The notes under the pieces are model-generated. The model ran no database searches and was not told where the DNA came from. It was given only the letters and a program-made list of their open reading frames with translations. Made by a program: the position numbers and the translations under genes. This document shows positions 26,031-35,500 of a stretch of DNA of 64,000 nt, one piece after another; the stretch's first letter is position 1; each line of letters starts with the position of its first letter. The stretch is from JAKAGZ01 sp963783855 (GTDB lineage: Bacteria > Bacteroidota > Ignavibacteria > Ignavibacteriales > Ignavibacteriaceae), in contig CAWAPE010000014.1 in assembly GCA_963783855.1 (NCBI GenBank), positions 248,001 to 312,000 of the forward strand, written 5' to 3'.

Positions 26031-29000
26031 TTATTTAATCTTAATGACTACGAATGTTACATCGTCGTCGGGGTCTTTATCGTTTGCCCAGCTGTTGCCT
26101 TCCCGGTTCAAGTAAGAAATAATTTCTTCAGGTTCTTTTTCCGCGACTTCTTCAAATGAGTTTTTTGTTCGTCTGTAACCGAAAACCTCTTTCTTGTCGT
26201 TTTGTAATTCAGGCAGTCCGTCACTCATTAATAACAGTGTGTCACCTGGGGACAGTTCCAGTTCTTTTAACTGGTATGGAAAATTTTCCATCGCACCGAG
26301 TGGCATTCCTTTCATTAAATGTTCTTCTATCACCCTGTTATTTCTCCTGTAAATGTAAACGGGTGGCATTCCGGCGGCCGACATTATTAATTTATTTTCT
26401 TTTATTTTCAGCATTGTCATACACATCGCGAGCGAATGAAATTTCATTTGCTTAATGCAACGTGTCATTTCCTTAAAAGTAAAAAGGATATCGGGGTTGT
26501 TTGCGTAACTGTTAAACAATGATTTTGCAGAAGTAACCATTGTTCCGGCTCTCATTCCGTGTCCTGTTGCGTCACCGAGAACAACGGTAAGCGTGCCGTC
26601 CATTGCTACATTAAAATCATAATAATCCCCGCCGACCTCCGTAGCTGTTTTCATATATACGCCGATATTCAGATGGGGGAACTGTGGAATTTCTTTTGGC
26701 AGCATCGAAAGCTGAAGCTGTCTTGCTTCTTCAAGCTCTTTTGTCTTTCGTTCATTTTCAGCTTCGGCAATTTTTGCGCGAAGTTCCGCTTCCTTTATTG
26801 CGGTGGCGTTTCTTTCTTTATTTAATATTCTTCTTCGCTGGAACCTGTCGATGCCGAAAAGTAATCCAACGAATAAAATTCCATAAAATATGTAAGCAAT
26901 AGTTGTCCGGTACCACGGAGGATTAATAATTATTTTTATTGATGCTACTTTAGGATTCCAGATACCATCGCCATTTGAACCTTTCACTTTAAAAATATAA
27001 TCTCCCGGCGAAAGGTTTAAATAAGATGCGAATCTCCTGTTAGTGTAATTCCAGTCCTTGTCCAATCCCTCCAGCATATATGCAATTTTGTTTTTTGCTG
27101 GGCGTGAAAAGTGAATGGATGCAAATTCAAACGAAAGGTTATTGTCGGCATAAGGTAATTCAAGCTGTTTGGTTTCGCTTATATCCGCTTTAAGATTGAG
27201 TTCATCGGCAAGTTTTTCAACCGGAGTGCCGGAGATGGTTAAATCTGTAATTACCGGATCAGGCAAGGTTTTATTTGCGCTTCCCGGGTAAAAAGCATTC
27301 AGCCCGTTGTATCCGCCGTAAAAGATTTCTCCGTCAGCTGTCATTGCAAGCGAGTAATTTACAGGCAGGTCATTTATGCCATCCTTATTATCATAGTTTA
27401 TAAAGCTTAACTTTCCATCGGTGCTGTTTTTATCCAGCAGGGAAAGTCCTCCAGGTGTACCAAACCACAAGTTGCCGTTCAAATCCTGTGCGCTGAAAAA
27501 AACAACGTTGCTTGCAAGTCCGTCTTCCTGGTTTATAAATTTGAATTTTTCGGTTTCGGGATTAAAACGCAGCAAACTTTCCTGTGTAGACGCCCATATT
27601 CTTCCGTTCCAGTCTTCAAGCAAGCCAGTTAGTCTGTTTGCATTCGGGAATCGTTCAGTTCCGTCATCAAAATGATACTGCTTATAAGTATTGTCCTGTA
27701 AATTTAACCTGATTAAACCGGCGCCAATTGTAGCAATCCACGCAGTGTTTATATACTTCCGGCTGAATTCAATATCGGTGGCAACTTCAAAAGCCGGAAA
27801 ATATTTATTATCACTTTCTGTTTTAATTTTTTTGTCCAGGTCGGAATATTGTTTATCATTAATCGGTATAACCTGTATTCCATACCATTCTGAATCAGGA
27901 GGAGCATCAACATTAAATGCACCGTAATTGTTTCCTATATCAGAAACAAAATGAAGACTGTATTTTCCGGCAGGCAGTTTAGCACAGGCAGGAGTTATCC
28001 TGTTTTTATACCCGCCCCCATCGTTAAAAGATTTTTGAATATTGCCAGTGGACCATATTTTTTTATTGTTTGAATCTTCAATCCAGCCATAGTCGAACAT
28101 GTTTTCGTTCAGGCTTGTTAATCTTCCTTCGCCAAGATTTATGATCAGCACTTTGGTTGTTTTGTCAAGACTAAAATCTTTTGAGAGATTTGCGCCTTCT
28201 CCTACTTTAAGTATAGCTGCAACAGGCTTGTTGTTTTCTACGACATTCCTGATCTCAGATATCAATCCTACACTGATCGGTTTGTTTGTTAAAGTCGGTA
28301 GTCTGTGAAAGGTATTTGTTTCCGGGTTAAATATATTTACACCCTGCCTGTCAGAAATCCAGATATTTTTATCAGGCCCGGTTTTAATATTATAAATCTG
28401 GAAGGGAGCCCTGGTATAGGATATATTTTTAAAAGGGAAAGTTTCTTTGTTGCCTGTTTTTAAGTTTAGTTTGTACAAAGCATCATCATCAATTGTGTAC
28501 CAAAGATTTTCCCGGTCGTCAACAATTAAATTCTTACCGGACTGGTTTTGTATTTTCGTGAATTTATTTGTGCTTCGGTCGAATTTAAATATACCCTGTT
28601 TATCCAATGATGCGAAGAGTTCATTCTTGTTTACCGGGTTTTGCACCACGCTGACTATTTGAGAAGTGCTGGTAGAAGAATTGCTATTGCTACCGACAGG
28701 GTAATACTGAAACGGTTTTTTTGCAGGGTCAAACCGGTATAATCCGTTACCGTTTGTTGAAATCCAGTATATTCCGAAATTATCTTTATAAAAGTTTGTA
28801 GGATTGATATTGGTAATGTTTTTCGTAAGTAGAGAAAAATTATTTGCGTTGAGATCTGTTTCAAGTATCCCGTAATTACATGCCATTAAAATATTATCGC
28901 TGCTGTTTTCATAAAATTTACCATAAAGATTATCCTTTCCTTTTGCAGGGAGGTTTGAAACCATACTGATAGATTTCATGTCATATGTAAGTGGATTATA

Positions 29001-29753
29001 AATTTTTATTTCATCCTTACCTCCAAGCCATAATTTTCCGGAGCTGTCTTCAAAAATATCAAATATATTTTTTGCGTTTAGTTTAGGATTAGAAAAGTAT
29101 GGCTGGAATTCATTCGCAGAAGGGTTATAGATGAAAATCCCTTCGGTTAAAGTTGGAGCTAAAATGTTTCCGTTTTTCAGTTCGGTTAAATTATAAACTT
29201 CGCTTAATTGATCGAAATGAATAATTTTTCCTGAATAATCTTTAAAGTCTATTCCCTTAAAATTTTTTGTACTCTGGTCATATAATTGAACCCCGGTCTG
29301 GTCCGTAGAAATCCAGAGCCTGTTTTTTGAATCTCTCAAAAAATCTAATACCTGTGGATAATTCAACTGAGATCCTTTTTCAACAGGGATATTTTTAAAA
29401 TTATCCTTTACCCTGTTATAAATGCTTACAAAATCAAAAGAGCCAACAAATAAATTACCTTTGCTGTCTTCGCCTATTGAAGTAATATAATTATATGGCA
29501 GGCTGGTAGAATCTCCCTGTATGTTTTTATAAACTTTAATGTTGTAACCATCATACCTGTCAAGCCCGTCTATTGTACCGATCCAGAGGTAACCGAGATG
29601 ATCCTGGTAGGTACAAAGCACAACAGAGTTGGATAGTCCATCAGAGACAGAGAGTTTTTCGAAAAAATATTTATCCTGTGCGTGAACTGAAATCAATAAA
29701 AGAGGAATGAGAATTATTTTAAGAAAATAATTTCTAATTGACAAGAAGGGCAT
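26031..29753 (-). CDS. Propeller-sensor SpoIIE-type phosphatase with inserted beta domain (1240 aa)
   Basis: ATG 29753 is chosen because GGGAGG lies four bases upstream and a clean signal peptide follows (KIILIPLLLISVHAQ). Order: Reg_prop propeller (GYLWIGTIDGLDRYDGYN, FGIYWISTNGNGLYRFDP); an inserted segment at about 535-660 with DYGWIEDSNNKKIW, LPAGKYSLHFVSD and PPDSEWYGIQV, which looks like a separate beta-sandwich; more blades (GRIWASTQESLLRFNP, GNLWFGTPGGLSLLD); Y_Y_Y domain (PGDYIFKVKGSNGDGIW); TM (TTIAYIFYGILFVGLLFGI); coiled coil; SpoIIE with GGDYYDF, GDATGHGMRAG, MSDGLPEL and DPDDDVTFVVIK. It heads the minus-strand island, and its output domain resembles that of 7957-11244 more than the other two. 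Confidence 0.87.
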   Translation of the reverse strand: MPFLSIRNYFLKIILIPLLLISVHAQDKYFFEKLSVSDGLSNSVVLCTYQDHLGYLWIGTIDGLDRYDGYNIKVYKNIQGDSTSLPYNYITSIGEDSKGNLFVGSFDFVSIYNRVKDNFKNIPVEKGSQLNYPQVLDFLRDSKNRLWISTDQTGVQLYDQSTKNFKGIDFKDYSGKIIHFDQLSEVYNLTELKNGNILAPTLTEGIFIYNPSANEFQPYFSNPKLNAKNIFDIFEDSSGKLWLGGKDEIKIYNPLTYDMKSISMVSNLPAKGKDNLYGKFYENSSDNILMACNYGILETDLNANNFSLLTKNITNINPTNFYKDNFGIYWISTNGNGLYRFDPAKKPFQYYPVGSNSNSSTSTSQIVSVVQNPVNKNELFASLDKQGIFKFDRSTNKFTKIQNQSGKNLIVDDRENLWYTIDDDALYKLNLKTGNKETFPFKNISYTRAPFQIYNIKTGPDKNIWISDRQGVNIFNPETNTFHRLPTLTNKPISVGLISEIRNVVENNKPVAAILKVGEGANLSKDFSLDKTTKVLIINLGEGRLTSLNENMFDYGWIEDSNNKKIWSTGNIQKSFNDGGGYKNRITPACAKLPAGKYSLHFVSDIGNNYGAFNVDAPPDSEWYGIQVIPINDKQYSDLDKKIKTESDNKYFPAFEVATDIEFSRKYINTAWIATIGAGLIRLNLQDNTYKQYHFDDGTERFPNANRLTGLLEDWNGRIWASTQESLLRFNPETEKFKFINQEDGLASNVVFFSAQDLNGNLWFGTPGGLSLLDKNSTDGKLSFINYDNKDGINDLPVNYSLAMTADGEIFYGGYNGLNAFYPGSANKTLPDPVITDLTISGTPVEKLADELNLKADISETKQLELPYADNNLSFEFASIHFSRPAKNKIAYMLEGLDKDWNYTNRRFASYLNLSPGDYIFKVKGSNGDGIWNPKVASIKIIINPPWYRTTIAYIFYGILFVGLLFGIDRFQRRRILNKERNATAIKEAELRAKIAEAENERKTKELEEARQLQLSMLPKEIPQFPHLNIGVYMKTATEVGGDYYDFNVAMDGTLTVVLGDATGHGMRAGTMVTSAKSLFNSYANNPDILFTFKEMTRCIKQMKFHSLAMCMTMLKIKENKLIMSAAGMPPVYIYRRNNRVIEEHLMKGMPLGAMENFPYQLKELELSPGDTLLLMSDGLPELQNDKKEVFGYRRTKNSFEEVAEKEPEEIISYLNREGNSWANDKDPDDDVTFVVIKIK

Positions 29754-29954
29754 TGAACCTCCCGATTGATGTTTTTTCAAAAAAATTACAATTATTTAAC
29801 TATATGGCGGAAAGAGTTCTTAATATATTCATGCACGGCATCTCTTAGGCATTATCAGTGCACTTGCAAATTGGAATATCAAATTTTGGATTATGACAAA
29901 GAAGTTAACTATAAATAGTGAAAAGGCAAATATTTAATTTCCCCCACACTTAAC

Positions 29955-29999
29955 AGGTAACTACAAGGTTACCTATATTTAAGTAACCAGTTGGTTACT
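29955..29999. promoter_or_regulatory. Two inverted repeats, probable ArsR-family operators
   Basis: AGGTAAC-TACAAG-GTTACCT (29955-29974) and AGTAACC-AGTT-GGTTACT (29982-29999) are both perfect and share the half-site GTAAC. GTAACC-N4-GGTTAC palindromes are typical of autoregulated ArsR/SRPBCC operons. The sites lie about 170 bases before the ArsR start; a repeat element at 30023-30093 separates them. Confidence 0.6.
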
Positions 30000-30022
30000 G
30001 ATGTGGGTGTCTTTTCGAAGGA

Positions 30023-30093
30023 GTCCCGACAAGTCGGGACGATTGAGAAATCTTTTAAATTAAAACAAAGATTTCTCTCCCGACTCCGTCGGG
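30023..30093. repeat. Compound palindromic element
   Basis: Three adjacent hairpins: GTCCCGAC-AA-GTCGGGAC (30023-30040), GAGAAATCTTT with AAAGATTTCTC (30045-30055 and 30067-30077), and CCCGAC-TCC-GTCGGG (30079-30093). The symmetric layout suggests a small non-coding mobile or REP-type element lodged between the operator and the regulator gene. Confidence 0.55.
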
Positions 30094-30168
30094 CTCGAAA
30101 TGACAGAAAGGTAAATTAAGCTTTAATACAATAATGAGAATTTTAAATGGCTTAACAAGATTGATGAT

Positions 30169-30462
30169 GTGTTTTCAGCACTGGCGGACCAGAACAGAAG
30201 AAAAATACTGATGATGCTTGCTGACAAAGAATTGACTGTAAATTCAATTGCCAGGAAATTTAAGTTCAGCTGCCCGGCTGTTTCAAAACATTTAAAAATA
30301 TTATTAAAAACCAATCTTGTAAATTCAAGACAGGAGGGAAGGGAAAGATATTACAACATTAATGTGGAACCACTAAATGAAGTTCGGAATTGGTTGAAGT
30401 TTTATGACAGATTTTGGGATAAGAAATTACAATTATTAAAAAATTTTGTGGAGAATAAGTAA
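30169..30462 (+). CDS. ArsR-family transcriptional regulator (SdpR-like)
   Basis: A 97-residue winged helix-turn-helix protein. FSALADQNRRKILMMLADKE is the classic ArsR start of the DNA-binding domain; SCPAVSKHLKILLKTNLVNS is the recognition helix and wing approach; REGRERYYNIN forms the beta wing. No metal-binding cysteine cluster is evident, in keeping with SdpR-type members. The GTG start has no visible Shine-Dalgarno sequence, and homologous-looking residues (FKWLNKIDD) continue upstream in frame with no ordinary start codon, so the true start is uncertain. The stop overlaps the ATG of the first SRPBCC gene (TAATG). It probably represses its own operon through the palindromes near 29955-29999. 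Confidence 0.85.
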   Translation: MFSALADQNRRKILMMLADKELTVNSIARKFKFSCPAVSKHLKILLKTNLVNSRQEGRERYYNINVEPLNEVRNWLKFYDRFWDKKLQLLKNFVENK

Positions 30463-30893
30463 TGTCAAATGAAAATTCAATTATAAAAGAAATAACTGTT
30501 AAGGCCCCGGTTTCAGAAGTCTGGAAGGCAATTACAAATAAAAACGAAATGAAAAAATGGTATTTCGATCTGGAAGAGTTCAAGCCAGAAGTCGGATTTG
30601 AATTCAGATTTATGGGCGGGCCGGATAAAGACAATCAATATCTTCATATTTGTGAAATAACAGATGTGATTGTAAATAAAAAATTAACATACAGCTGGAG
30701 ATATGACGGTTATCCGGGAAAATCTTTTGTGACATTTGAATTAATTGACGGGGGGAATAATACAAGAGTAAAACTAACTCACACAGACCTTGAAACTTTC
30801 GGAACAGAAAACCCGCATTTTGCAAAAGAAAACTTTCAAGCGGGCTGGGAGGCAATTATCCGAACGTCACTTAAGAATTACTTTGAAAAATAA
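30462..30893 (+). CDS. SRPBCC (AHSA1-like) domain protein
   Basis: A 143-residue START-like hydrophobic-cavity protein. IIKEITVKAPVSEVWKAITN is the first strand and helix typical of AHSA1/SRPBCC proteins; GFEFRFMGG, YSWRYDGYPG and VKLTHTDLETFG follow, and GWEAIIRTSLKNYFEK is the C-terminal helix. In such ArsR-linked operons the protein probably binds a small hydrophobic ligand; none can be named. It is translationally coupled to the regulator and followed after 12 bases by a paralog. Confidence 0.85.
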   Translation: MSNENSIIKEITVKAPVSEVWKAITNKNEMKKWYFDLEEFKPEVGFEFRFMGGPDKDNQYLHICEITDVIVNKKLTYSWRYDGYPGKSFVTFELIDGGNNTRVKLTHTDLETFGTENPHFAKENFQAGWEAIIRTSLKNYFEK

Positions 30894-30905
30894 AAAAGGC
30901 GAACA

Positions 30906-31325
30906 ATGGGAAAAATCGAGAAACATGTAATAATAAATGTCCCGGCGGCTAAAGTGTGGAAAGCATTAACTGAGCCGGGTCAACTTGGGGAATGGATGAT
31001 GATGCCGACAACATTTGAGCCGGTTGTCAGGAAAGAATTTACTTTTAAGGCTGAGAACTCTGATAAATGGGATGGCATTATTTATTGCACTGTGAAAGAA
31101 ATTGAAGTTAACAGAAAACTCGTTTATACCTGGAATCCCGGGATAGATGCGAAAACGATTGTGACCATCTTGATTTCGGAAAAAGAAGGAAAAACAAATC
31201 TTACTTTAATTCATACCGGCTGGGAAAACCTGCCTGCTGAAATGAGACCACAACTTATTGAAGGACACAGCAAAGGCTGGGACGAGAGATTTGTTCAAAA
31301 ACTTTTGGAAATACTTACTAAATAA
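30906..31325 (+). CDS. Second SRPBCC (AHSA1-like) domain protein
   Basis: A 139-residue paralog of the preceding gene: KHVIINVPAAKVWKALTEPG, KEFTFKAENSDKWDGI, LTLIHTGWENLP and a C-terminal helix ending QKLLEILTK. It lies 12 bases downstream with AAAAAGGCG before its ATG, so it is the third gene of the ArsR operon. The two copies differ clearly in sequence, suggesting different ligands or a hetero-pair. Confidence 0.85.
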   Translation: MGKIEKHVIINVPAAKVWKALTEPGQLGEWMMMPTTFEPVVRKEFTFKAENSDKWDGIIYCTVKEIEVNRKLVYTWNPGIDAKTIVTILISEKEGKTNLTLIHTGWENLPAEMRPQLIEGHSKGWDERFVQKLLEILTK

Positions 31326-31461
31326 TTATTATTAAGTATAGTAAGCGCTTGCCCGCCTTTGGCGGGATCACGTGTCTATACAATCACCTTCCAAATTACT
31401 CCCTTTTTTTTTCGTAATTAAGATTTAACTTACAGTTAAGTATTACAGAAAATCATCAATA

Positions 31462-31998
31462 ATGGAATATCAAAAGAAAATCTGGACAATCGGGCATTCA
31501 ACAAGAAGCATTGAAGAATTTGTTGAAATGCTCCTGACATTTAATATAGAAGTGCTTGTTGATGTCCGTAGTTTCCCCGGCTCTAAGAGATTTCCGCAAT
31601 TCAATAAAGAAAATCTTGCTGAATCGCTATTGGCGAATAGAATAGAGTATGTTCACATTTTAAGACTTGGGGGCAGAAGAACCCCCAAAAAGGATTCGAA
31701 AAATACCGGTTGGAAACACAAATCATTCCGCGGCTATGCTGATTACATGGAAACGGAATATTTCAAAGAAGGAATTGATGAATTAATTAAAATAGCGGGT
31801 AAAAGAAAAACAGTAATAATGTGTTCGGAAGCTGTATGGTGGAAATGTCACCGTTCAATGATTTCAGATTATTTAAAACTTAACGGCTGGACTGTTTTGC
31901 ATATTATGGATAAAATGAAAGCGGATGAACACCCATACACCCAACCGGCCAAAATTCTAAATGGGAAATTAGATTATGCAGGGGATGAGTTATTTTAA
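31462..31998 (+). CDS. DUF488-family protein
   Basis: A 178-residue protein of the DUF488 family. IWTIGHSTRSIEEFVEML, VLVDVRSFPGSKRFPQF and VIMCSEAVWWKCHRSMISDY are hallmark segments, including the conserved 'C.E....CHR'-type motif with Cys and His. Family function is unsettled; the conserved motif suggests nucleic-acid or nucleotide chemistry. It lies 136 bases behind the SRPBCC genes, with a small GC-rich inverted repeat between, so it is probably a separate transcript. Confidence 0.85.
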   Translation: MEYQKKIWTIGHSTRSIEEFVEMLLTFNIEVLVDVRSFPGSKRFPQFNKENLAESLLANRIEYVHILRLGGRRTPKKDSKNTGWKHKSFRGYADYMETEYFKEGIDELIKIAGKRKTVIMCSEAVWWKCHRSMISDYLKLNGWTVLHIMDKMKADEHPYTQPAKILNGKLDYAGDELF

Positions 31999-32084
31999 TT
32001 TTTTCATTTCGACTTAACAATTAATTAAATACATTAATATCAGTCTATATTCAGAGTTCTATTAACCATAAAAGGGGAGGATAT

Positions 32085-32531
32085 ATGAACTCACTTCAAC
32101 AAATTGAATACTGGGCCGATCATCACCATCCAAAATGGCTTGACCTCATCAGGATAATTCTTGGACTATTACTGATTACAAAAGGAATTGCCTTTATCTT
32201 CAACAGGGAAGAAATTATTACAATGCTTGCAGGCAGAGGAACGGAAATGTCTGAGTTCGTATCATTTTATGCCGGACATTATGTAATTGTAGTGCTAATA
32301 GTCGGTGGATTGTTTGTGACCATAGGATTTATTACACGCTGGGCTTTATTGTTTCAATTACCGGCTGTACTGGGTGAAATGTTTATGACAGATTTTCATA
32401 AAGATTTGTTTATTCTGAATTCTGAATTAAATTATTTGATATTACTTTTTGTGTTAATGATATTTTTCATTTTATATGGCTCGGGTAAAATATCATTTGA
32501 TCACTGGCTGTTAAAATGGAAAGAGGAATGA
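32085..32531 (+). CDS. DoxX-like four-TM membrane protein
   Basis: A 148-residue protein with four hydrophobic segments. LDLIRIILGLLLITKGIAFI is the typical DoxX first helix, followed by YVIVVLIVGGLFVTIGFITRWALLFQLPAVLGEMFM and YLILLFVLMIFFILYGSG. DoxX relatives are inner-membrane proteins with roles in oxidative stress or quinone-linked redox systems; the specific role here is unknown. GGGGAGG precedes ATG 32085. A perfect palindrome follows the stop and probably terminates transcription. Confidence 0.75.
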   Translation: MNSLQQIEYWADHHHPKWLDLIRIILGLLLITKGIAFIFNREEIITMLAGRGTEMSEFVSFYAGHYVIVVLIVGGLFVTIGFITRWALLFQLPAVLGEMFMTDFHKDLFILNSELNYLILLFVLMIFFILYGSGKISFDHWLLKWKEE

Positions 32532-32537
32532 AATAAG

Positions 32538-32565
32538 TAGAGACGGGGCATGCCCCGTCTCTACA
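32538..32565. terminator. Perfect 28-base palindrome between convergent genes, REP-like
   Basis: Arms GTAGAGACGGGGCA and TGCCCCGTCTCTAC are exact complements with no loop. Outer AAATAAGT and ACTTATTT (also complementary) extend it. It sits between converging stops, so it can act as a bidirectional terminator, and it belongs to the same repeat family as 3143-3198 and 25968-26024. Confidence 0.7.
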
Positions 32566-32573
32566 AAAACCAC

Positions 32574-35500
32574 TTATTTCTCCCACTCTGTTTTTATTTC
32601 CTGTATTGCTCTGTCAAGCTGCGGATCTTTTCCTTCTACCCTGTCTTTGAAATTGGTATCTACATAAATATCAGGTGAAACACCTGTGTGTTCCAGATCT
32701 TTTCCATCCAGGGTAAAACATCCCCATGAAGGCAAACGGTAAAATGATCCGTCTACGAGTCCGTTGCCGGATGTAAAAATAATCCATCTGTAAGTTTCTG
32801 TTCCTATAATTTTCCCAAGTCCGAGTGCTTTAAATCCTGCGGAAGTCATTTCTCCATCACTCAAAGTCTGTTCATTTACAAGCAGAACAATTGGGTGCGC
32901 AGAAGGTGTAAAGTTTGGCTGAATTGTAAATTTACCATTTCTGTATTTCCACTGCAGATAAGGTCGCTGGCTCAAAAACTGTAATACTTTATCATGTACA
33001 TTTCCGCCTGTGTTATAGCGAAGATCAAGAATTAATCCGTCTTTTTTAAATGCATCATCGCTGGTCATATCAATATAAAATTGGTCCAGTGCACTGCCGG
33101 TCATATTCTTCATATAGACGTAGGCAATTTTGTTATTACTATTTTCATCCACATAATTTTTATTTGCATTTATCCATTCATTATAAAGCTGGTTGCTCAA
33201 AGAACGTGAACTTTCGGGATGGAATTTTGCATCAAAAGATTTTCCATCTCTCTTGAAAGTTAAGGTAACTTCATTTTCAAGAGTTGGTTTACTAAAGTAA
33301 TATTCGCGGTTAATTTTTGCGTCTACGTTTTCCCCGTTTACAGCAATTAATTCATCACCGGGTTTTACATCTTTATTAATTTTATCAGCAGGTGATTCCT
33401 TTACAATATGCTTTACTGTGTAAGGATTATTGTTATCAAATAAAATACCTGTTGCGAGTGATTTTGTTGTATAGAAAGTTTTTTCCTCGGATCCATTTGA
33501 ATAAAATCCCTGGTGTGATGAATTTAATTCTCCTTCAAGGTCATTCAGTAAAGTTCTTAAATCAGAACGTGATGTAATGTACGGAAGAAACTTTGCGTAT
33601 CTTTTTTCCATCTTTGCCCAATCCACCCCGTGAAAATTAGAATCGTAATAATTTTCATCCAGGTTTGCCCAAACTTCATAATACATTTGCTTGAATTCGG
33701 ACATAAGATTTTTATTGAATGTATAGCTGATTTTTATTTTGTCTAACTTATTTTGAGACATTACTAATTTGCTTATTGAGCCGCCAATTAACACATAATA
33801 ATTAGAACCTGCTTTCACAATCTGGTAACCACCACCTTTTGCCCCAGCTATTTTATCTGTCTCAGTTTTTTCAAAAGGTTTTAGAGTTTTAACCCATAGA
33901 TTAAAAGATCCTTCCTGGTTGGAAGCATATATAACTTTAGTATCTTCTTTATCGTTTAGAATGTATGGATTGAGCTGATTTCCCAGATCATCTGTTATTT
34001 CTTCCCAGCGGTCTGTTAAATCCTTAAAATTAATTTTTACAATATTTTTAGTTGTATCCTTTTTTTCTTTTTCAAATAATTTATCAAATCTGTCTGATTT
34101 GAATTCAACATCAAATTTTTCTAAAGCTATTCTATATATATGGGCGTTTGTGAATCCATAAGGGTAAGCGGGATTTTTTCTGTCAGATTCAAAATAAATA
34201 TATTTGCCATCGGGCGACCAGACAGGATCGGCCTGGGAAAGTCCGGAATTTGTAATATCATAAGTTTTTTTGGATTCTAAGTTTATTACAAACACTTCCT
34301 GTTCAAAATTCCGATAGGCAGTGTAAAGTATCCATTTATCATCAGGTGAAAAATGCGGTTGTGAATTTTGAATAGCCCAGAATTCATCTGTTAAAATAGT
34401 TTCACTTTTCATTGTTTTTAAGTCAAGTATTTTAAGCTGATCTCTTCCGCTTAAATAAACCATTTTAGTTCTGTCAGTGTTCATTTCAATACTTCTGTTG
34501 TTTCTTTCGTCGGAAGTAATTTGTTTTTCTTTACCGCTTCCATCTGCTTTTATAGTATATAAGATTTTGCCATCCGTCAACAACCTGGTTAAAGATCAGG
34601 TCAGCGCTGTCAGTCCATGCAACTTCCAGAACCCTTCCTTCCGGATTGGTATTTAATTCACGAACAAATTTTCCTTCCATATCAGAAACAAAAAGAAGAC
34701 CTCTTGAAGAAAAAGCAATTTTATTTATGATCGGGTGAAATATCAAAATTTGTAATTTTCCCACTTACGTTAAAATCCTGAAGTGTTGTCAGTGTACTGT
34801 TTTCAGGAAGATTTACATTTATTTTCTTTGTTTGCTTAGTTGAGGTGTTATAAAGATAAAGTTGATAATCCTTTTCAAAAACTACGTTTGTTCCATCGGC
34901 ACTAACACGGGGCCTTTTTATAGATGAATCAAAATTTGTGAGTTGGGCTTTCTTCCCTTTAGTGAAAGTATAAAGGTTATATTCATTATTTGCTTCATCA
35001 GAAACAAAATAAATATTTCCGGATCTGTCTACTGTGGGCCACATATCTTTACCAATCCAGTCAGTAAGTTTTTTAAATTCTCCTGTTTTAGGATTGTAAG
35101 ATTTAATATCCGGATTAAATGCACCTTTATATCTTTTTCTATTTGTAAATATTGAACTTTCCCAGCTTTCGTTAAAAAGATATTCACCAGTTTTAGGATT
35201 AACAACTAAATTATGTGGCCAGCTAAAATAATTCTCAAATAATCTTTCCGGAGTAGAGCCATCAATTGAGACTTTATAGGTAGACATTCTATTATAGCGG
35301 CTTGAGGTAAAATAAATATATTTTGAATCCCACGACCATGAAGATACCTGGTCGGTTCCGTCGTAATAGGTGAGCTGTTTAATTTTGCCGCCTTCAACCG
35401 GGATTAAGTAAATATTAGAATTACCATCCTGAGTTCCGTCAAACGCGATCCATTTTCCATCAGGTGAAAAGACAGCATCGGTTTCGTTTCCCTGCATGCC

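Larger units (their letters stand above)
29754..30168. other. Divergent intergenic region with operator palindromes and a repeat element
   Basis: About 415 bases between the minus-strand island and the plus-strand ArsR gene. The first 190 bases are plain AT-rich DNA; two operator-like inverted repeats and a compound palindromic element follow and are listed separately. No coding frame was seen. Confidence 0.5.

Noticed and set aside
5725..29753. Complete partner-switching module with sigma factor
   Set aside because: I looked for STAS-domain, RsbW-type kinase and sigma-factor genes on both strands and found none in the window.
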